From: an uncultured Alphaproteobacteria bacterium
GTDB taxonomy: Bacteria > Pseudomonadota > Alphaproteobacteria > Rs-D84
Length of the DNA stretch: 18,025 bases
Assembly: GCA_937901165.1 (NCBI GenBank)
Contig: CALCGS010000011.1
Coordinates: 1-18,025, forward strand
Direction: 5' to 3'
The notes under the pieces are model-generated. The model was not told the DNA's origin. It worked only from the letters and a program-made list of their open reading frames with translations, and searched no databases. Positions 14,275 through 18,025 of this stretch are shown here, in pieces. Made by a program: the position numbers and the translations under genes. Position 1 is the stretch's first letter. Every line of letters starts with the position of its first letter.

Positions 14275-15807
14275 ATGGAAAATAATTATACTGTTTTAGC
14301 ACGCAAATATCGTAGTCAAACTTTTCAAACTCTTATTGGTCAAGAAGTATTGGTGAAAACTCTTACAACTGCCATCAATACTGGACGTATTGCGCATGCT
14401 TATATTTTCACTGGCATTCGTGGAACTGGAAAAACCAGTACTGCTCGAATTTTGGCAAAATCTTTGAATTGTTTATCCAAAGACGGTCCAACCGATTCAC
14501 CTTGTGGGGTTTGTGAAAATTGTCGTGCCATTGCGGCGGGGCAACATATTGATGTTATGGAAATTGACGCTGCGTCACATACGGGTGTTGATAATATTCG
14601 CGATATTTTGGATGCCGCACAATATAGACCTACAAATGGCAGATATAAAATTTACATAATTGACGAAGTTCATATGTTATCAACTGCCGCATTTAATGCG
14701 TTGCTTAAAACATTAGAGGAACCACCCGCACATGTTATTTTCATATTGGCAACAACTGAAATTCGTAAAGTACCTGTTACCATTTTATCCAGATGTCAAA
14801 GATTTGATTTGGTACGCGTACCAGTTGAAACATTAAAAAAACATTTTGCATGGATTGCGGAACAAGAAAATGTTGAATTATCTGATTCTGCAAATGAATT
14901 GCTGGCACGTGCCGCCGATGGGTCTGTTCGTGACGGATTGTCTTTGTTGGACCAGGCGATTGCACAAACTGGCGGTCATGTTGATGAAAAGGCGGTGCTT
15001 GATATGCTTAAACGTGCCGACCGTGGTTTCGTTGTTGATTTTATGAAAACCGTATTAAGTGGCAATACCGCCGAAGCATTAAATATGGTTGATAATGTTT
15101 ATAATAGTGGCACTGATTTGGTTATGCTATTGATTGATATGATGGAAATTACACATTGGGCAACACGTATGCATCCATCATTAAATTCTGGGGCAATTAT
15201 AAATTCACCATATACTGCCGACCAACGTGAAAAAATACAAAAAATAAATTCAACTGTTTCTTTGAATGTTTTATCCAGAATATGGCAGGTTATGGTGGCT
15301 GCCGTTTCTGAAATACAAAGTGCCGGTAATCAAAAGCAGGCATTTGACATGTTTATTGTACGATTGATGCATATTGCAGAAATACCGTCTATATCCGAAA
15401 TCATGAAACAGGCACCTGTTCAAAAAAGCACTGTTATAACACAACCTGTTCAGGAAAACAAACCACAATACAAAGTGATTAAAAATGCAAACGATTTGGT
15501 ACAGGCTTTGCAAGAAACCAAGGATATTTTGCTGTATTCTTATTTTTCCGCAAATATAGAGGTCAGCAATATAGAAAATAATAAAATTAATTATTTTGAC
15601 AGAAAAGGCGATAAAGATTTTGCACAAAAATTATCAACTTGGTTATTAAAAAATACTGGTACCGAATGGACACTGGACCGGAAACAAGATTCTTGTAATG
15701 TACAAACCGCAACTGAAAAACAGCAACAAGAATTGGAACAAGACCCATTGGTTGCCAGTGCTATGAATTTATTTGCAGATGGTGAAATTATTGATGTGAC
15801 AAAATAA
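14275..15807 (+). CDS. dnaX: DNA polymerase III subunits tau/gamma
   Basis: This 510-residue clamp-loader ATPase loads the beta sliding clamp and links polymerase cores in the replisome. Walker A GIRGTGKT is at 47-54, the four zinc cysteines at 66, 77, 80 and 83, Walker B DEVH at 130-133 and the SRC motif (arginine finger and sensor region) at 172-174. The C-terminal end DPLVASAMNLFADGEIIDV matches the end of alphaproteobacterial DnaX. It is shorter than many DnaX proteins; the tau-specific region is reduced. I found no A-AAA-AAG type slippage site for a gamma form. AAGGAAG lies before the ATG. In many bacteria dnaX is followed by ybaB and recR; here a pilin gene follows after 17 bp. Confidence 0.96.
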   Translation: MENNYTVLARKYRSQTFQTLIGQEVLVKTLTTAINTGRIAHAYIFTGIRGTGKTSTARILAKSLNCLSKDGPTDSPCGVCENCRAIAAGQHIDVMEIDAASHTGVDNIRDILDAAQYRPTNGRYKIYIIDEVHMLSTAAFNALLKTLEEPPAHVIFILATTEIRKVPVTILSRCQRFDLVRVPVETLKKHFAWIAEQENVELSDSANELLARAADGSVRDGLSLLDQAIAQTGGHVDEKAVLDMLKRADRGFVVDFMKTVLSGNTAEALNMVDNVYNSGTDLVMLLIDMMEITHWATRMHPSLNSGAIINSPYTADQREKIQKINSTVSLNVLSRIWQVMVAAVSEIQSAGNQKQAFDMFIVRLMHIAEIPSISEIMKQAPVQKSTVITQPVQENKPQYKVIKNANDLVQALQETKDILLYSYFSANIEVSNIENNKINYFDRKGDKDFAQKLSTWLLKNTGTEWTLDRKQDSCNVQTATEKQQQELEQDPLVASAMNLFADGEIIDVTK

Positions 15808-15824
15808 AACAAAGGGGGGATATT

Positions 15825-16283
15825 ATGCAACAAGAATCTGGACGTTCACTTATTGAGGTTTTGGGGGTTTTGGCGGTCGCTGGCGTTATGACGGCTGGTG
15901 CGATTGGAATGTATTCTATGATTCGCAGAAACCATACACGCAGTGTTGCAATTACGCAATTGGAACAAATTGCAAAAAACACAAAAATATTACTTGAAAC
16001 ACGAAACGATTATCGTGGTGTTTCTGTTGAATATTTAATCAAGGCCGGTGCTTTGGATTCCGACCAAAGTCCAATTGGTGGGGCGCGTTGGTCGGTTGCA
16101 TCGGGTGTTGACGGTGATTATTTTTCAATCAATTTAACCGATGTATCTGAATCAGATTGTGTTTATTTTTCTGAAAAACTTTTTAAGTGGGCTGATGATA
16201 TTTTGGTGAACGGTTATTCGGTTGGTGAAATAGATTCTTGTTTTAAATCAGATACAAATCAAATTTCTTTTATTGTGCGATAA
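15825..16283 (+). CDS. Type IV pilin (PilS-like)
   Basis: This 152-residue pilin has a short leader MQQESG, cleavage after Gly6, then RSLIE with Glu at +5, and the long hydrophobic helix (VLGVLAVAGVMTAGAIGMYSMI). The C-terminal head has a pair of cysteines, C112 and C139, which should form the D-region disulfide of type IV pilins. Size and short leader point to a major or structural pilin of a type IVb/PilS kind rather than a minor one; this is an inference. A strong ribosome binding site (AAGGGGGG) precedes the ATG, suggesting high expression. It is 17 bp after dnaX and its stop abuts the next gene's ATG. Confidence 0.88.
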   Translation: MQQESGRSLIEVLGVLAVAGVMTAGAIGMYSMIRRNHTRSVAITQLEQIAKNTKILLETRNDYRGVSVEYLIKAGALDSDQSPIGGARWSVASGVDGDYFSINLTDVSESDCVYFSEKLFKWADDILVNGYSVGEIDSCFKSDTNQISFIVR

Positions 16284-16955
16284 ATGGTAAAAATGAAAAT
16301 ATCTTGGTTGACGTTTTTTGTATTGCTGGCATCTTGCACACAATACCACAGTCCAAATCGTGAATTGTGGTCTAGTTATCTATATGGGGCGAGTTTTACA
16401 GATATGAACGAAATGACAAAATTGGCAAAAAGACCGGTGTATCTGGGGGCGGGTGGAAAATTATTGGTTGATAATAATGTAAAACTGGAATACGGCGATA
16501 AATATACAAACGACAATATTGCAAATGTCGTTTATATGTCAAAATTGGAAGACGCATTATACGATGCACTTCGGAAACCTGGAATATCTGTACAACGTGC
16601 GGGCAGTGATGTTGTTATTATACTGGTTCGTGATGCGATTATGGAATTAAACGCACCTGATATTTCAAAGACTGGTGATGACACGCTTAAAATTATTTCA
16701 AAAATATTGAATAAATATCCTGCGACATACATTGAAATTGCGGGATATACAGATGCAATGAAAAATCAAAATGCCGCAATAAATTTATCTGGGGATATGG
16801 CACAACGGGTTGGCGTGTATTTTGCAGAACACGACATTTTAACATCCAGAATGTTTATTGTTGGCCGGGGCAGTACGCGCCCCATCGCCGCCCAGGACGA
16901 TATTGGGCGATTGACCAATCGACGTGTTGAAATAAGACTTAGTCCTGCAAAATAA
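16284..16955 (+). CDS. OmpA-family outer-membrane lipoprotein
   Basis: This 223-residue protein starts with a lipoprotein signal peptide and lipobox LLASC (Cys18), so it should be lipid-anchored in the outer membrane. The C-terminal part (about 105-220) is an OmpA-C domain that binds peptidoglycan: VVIILVRDAIMELN, IEIAGYTD, INLSGDMAQRVGVYF and TNRRVEIRLSP are in the expected order. In the usual NxxLSxxRA motif the Arg is Met. An internal ATG at 16293 is also possible. The start ATG follows the pilin stop without spacing (TAAATG), no ribosome binding site is seen, so translation is coupled to the pilin. It may anchor or guide the pilus, by analogy with cell-wall-binding pilus proteins, but that is a guess. 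Confidence 0.9.
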   Translation: MVKMKISWLTFFVLLASCTQYHSPNRELWSSYLYGASFTDMNEMTKLAKRPVYLGAGGKLLVDNNVKLEYGDKYTNDNIANVVYMSKLEDALYDALRKPGISVQRAGSDVVIILVRDAIMELNAPDISKTGDDTLKIISKILNKYPATYIEIAGYTDAMKNQNAAINLSGDMAQRVGVYFAEHDILTSRMFIVGRGSTRPIAAQDDIGRLTNRRVEIRLSPAK

Positions 16956-16963
16956 AAAATAAA

Positions 16964-17010
16964 TATAAAAAAAATTGGTGTTTTAAAAAGGGAGAAAACA
17001 CCAATTTTTT
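16964..17010. terminator. Bidirectional terminator
   Basis: A perfect 14-bp stem AAAATTGGTGTTTT (16971-16984) / AAAACACCAATTTT (16995-17008), flanked by an A run on the left and a T run on the right. It ends both the lipoprotein gene (+) and the large cysteine-rich gene (-). Confidence 0.9.
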
Positions 17011-17024
17011 GTTTGTGGGCTTTT

Positions 17025-18025
17025 TTAGTTGGATGAACCCGTAACCAATTTCCAACCCTTGAACGTATATCCGGTCTTTTCTGGGGCATCTGGTAATGTA
17101 ATTGCACCATCGTACGTACATTGATTGGTCGTTGACGCATTCCCGTTTGCCGGATTCCACGTTACATTTATCGTGTTCGCTATGCATGCCGGGGGTTCAC
17201 TGGCGGAAGCGGCGCTCCCCAACAACGCAGGACGGAAAGCGTCGACGTTCTGCAAGCGGTACGCGCAGCCGTCCGCACAGAAGCTCGCGCAGCGGTCAGC
17301 ATTGCCGTAGTTGCTGTCGAACACCCAAGACGAGGATAGGCTTTGCAAGGTTCCACCCGTTGGGGTGTATCCCGTTATTTTACACCAACAATATTGTCCA
17401 GTGTTTTCTTGGGTAAATGTATCACCAGGACGGAACCAATTTGAACTATCGTTATCCCACTTCCAGTCGTTATTGTTCCCTGCGGTGTCATTACAACTCG
17501 CTATGCCCCTTACTACCCCATAACTAAATTCTGCTGCCCAACTTTGGTCTTCGGTTATGTTATATTGGTCTGTTTTTGAACTTTTTGCACCATAACTCCC
17601 ACGACTATCGTTTTGATAACCCCAGCCTGTACCCGCTATGCTTTCCTTGCCGGTAAATGGGTTTGTGCCGGCGGTGGCGGCACGGAATGTATATCCCGTT
17701 GTACATGTTGCGGCACAGGTGTTTGTGCCACCCTTGGTGACGGTTCCACCCGTTACTGTTGCAACCTTGGCACCGTTTTCTATATCAGCCGCAGTACATG
17801 CGTGATAACAATTATTTTCATCACTTGTTCCCGCCGCCGATAATGTAAATCCAGTTGGACATGATTCTATACCATGGTCTGCATTTTCATCAAATGTATA
17901 TGTTCCACCGGTGCAGAAACTATTTGCCGGACACTGGGTTCCCGTTATGCCGTTGGCGGCAAGATACTGACCCGCATCAACAGTATATTGATTTGCGGTA
18001 TATTGTGCCTGAAAACTATTGGGGG
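17025..18025 (-). CDS. Large cysteine-rich surface protein, C-terminal part (runs off the right edge)
   Basis: The minus strand is open from the right edge to TAA at 17025-17027, 332 codons. It starts with Cys-rich repeats (TQCPANSFC, ESCPTGFTLSAAGTS, NNCYHACT, NTCAATCTTGYTFRAAT), then an Asn/Gly/Ser-rich stretch and a domain with WFRPGDTFTQ, QYCWCKITGYTP and SSWVF. A 37-codon Cys-Ala module follows (17217-17327). The last 50 residues match an InlB B-repeat/Listeria-Bacteroides repeat, INVTWNPANG...CTYDGAITLP...GYTFKGWKL. The repeats and cysteines suggest a secreted surface or adhesin protein; the N-terminus and signal peptide lie outside the window. The WCK...WVF...FRxA domain is the same as in the small gene at 1266-1826. 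GC content is higher than in the neighbours. Confidence 0.85.
   Translation of the reverse strand, partial: PNSFQAQYTANQYTVDAGQYLAANGITGTQCPANSFCTGGTYTFDENADHGIESCPTGFTLSAAGTSDENNCYHACTAADIENGAKVATVTGGTVTKGGTNTCAATCTTGYTFRAATAGTNPFTGKESIAGTGWGYQNDSRGSYGAKSSKTDQYNITEDQSWAAEFSYGVVRGIASCNDTAGNNNDWKWDNDSSNWFRPGDTFTQENTGQYCWCKITGYTPTGGTLQSLSSSWVFDSNYGNADRCASFCADGCAYRLQNVDAFRPALLGSAASASEPPACIANTINVTWNPANGNASTTNQCTYDGAITLPDAPEKTGYTFKGWKLVTGSSN
17217..17327 (-). repeat. Cysteine/NNC-codon module, copy 2 (candidate variable region)
   Basis: Thirty-seven codons align without gaps with 1404-1514. No codon ends in A and 20 end in C. The three pairs behind Cys-Ala are AGC TTC, GAC GGC and TAC CGC, again all NNC. 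The codons on both sides in the same gene include many ending in A. Synonymous differences from copy 1 (for example TGC for TGT, GTG for GTC) show that both were not copied recently from one template. Confidence 0.6.

Noticed and set aside
14275..15807. Programmed frameshift in dnaX giving a gamma subunit
   Set aside because: No A-AAA-AAG type heptamer with a following hairpin near the end of domain III; the AAAAAAA run at about 14833-14839 lies inside the ATPase region.
1..18025. Reverse transcriptase, template repeat, recombinase or transposase in the window
   Set aside because: No predicted protein shows such motifs and I found no AAC-rich non-coding copy of the module; any such gene must lie elsewhere.
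1..18025. CRISPR arrays and tRNA genes
   Set aside because: No regularly spaced short repeats and no cloverleaf with a TTCRA arm recognised in the gaps between genes.

Overview
The window looks like an AT-rich alphaproteobacterial chromosome, probably from an uncultured gut or host-associated lineage. This rests on the 16S fragment, which has the alphaproteobacterial 5' start, on a diverged DUF4167-like protein, on an MJ0042 zinc-ribbon/DUF3426 protein, and on cysteine-rich surface proteins with an InlB/Listeria-Bacteroides type repeat. The resemblance to RF32/Enterousia-like gut alphaproteobacteria is from memory and was not tested. UGA is used as a normal stop codon.

Layout: (1) 1-510 is the 5' third of a 16S rRNA gene on the minus strand, with a candidate promoter at 639-667. 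(2) 511-1265 is non-coding except for a broken 3' end of an outer-membrane protein gene and two terminators. (3) 1266-1826(-) is a small gene carrying a cysteine/NNC-codon module that looks like a hypervariable C-type-lectin region. It sits between two direct repeats of about 115 bp, each made of an outer-membrane gene 3' end plus its terminator. (4) 1966-2808(-) is the intact outer-membrane beta-barrel gene, divergent from a secreted unknown at 2924-3793(+). (5) 3909-7736(-) is a 1275-residue secreted cysteine-rich protein. (6) 7829-13720(-) is a compact gene cluster read leftwards: three PilV-like minor pilins (the first split by a frameshift), an MJ0042/DUF3426 membrane protein, a small secreted protein and rluD. 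(7) 13875-16955(+) holds a DUF4167-like gene, dnaX, a type IV pilin and an OmpA-family lipoprotein. (8) 17025-18025(-) is the 3' end of a large cysteine-rich surface protein that carries a second copy of the module in (3) and ends in an InlB-type repeat.

Functionally the window is dominated by cell-envelope genes: four class-III-signal (prepilin) proteins, one beta-barrel, one OmpA lipoprotein and four secreted or cysteine-rich proteins. Housekeeping genes (16S, rluD, dnaX) are interspersed. The pilin genes flank a divergent promoter region at 13721-13874, so a tip/minor-pilin operon on one side and a pilin gene downstream of dnaX on the other may build the same filament; no pilus assembly ATPase or platform gene is in the window.

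The best candidate for something new is the pair of paralogous 37-codon modules at 1404-1514 and 17217-17327. They align without gaps and keep a W-V-F...C-A-x-x-C-A-x-x-C-A-x-x...F-R-x-A frame. They differ mostly at NNC codons and contain no codon ending in A, although the surrounding genes are rich in A-ending codons. This is what adenine-directed mutagenesis of AAC codons by a diversity-generating retroelement would leave. No reverse transcriptase or template repeat lies in the window, so this remains a testable inference.
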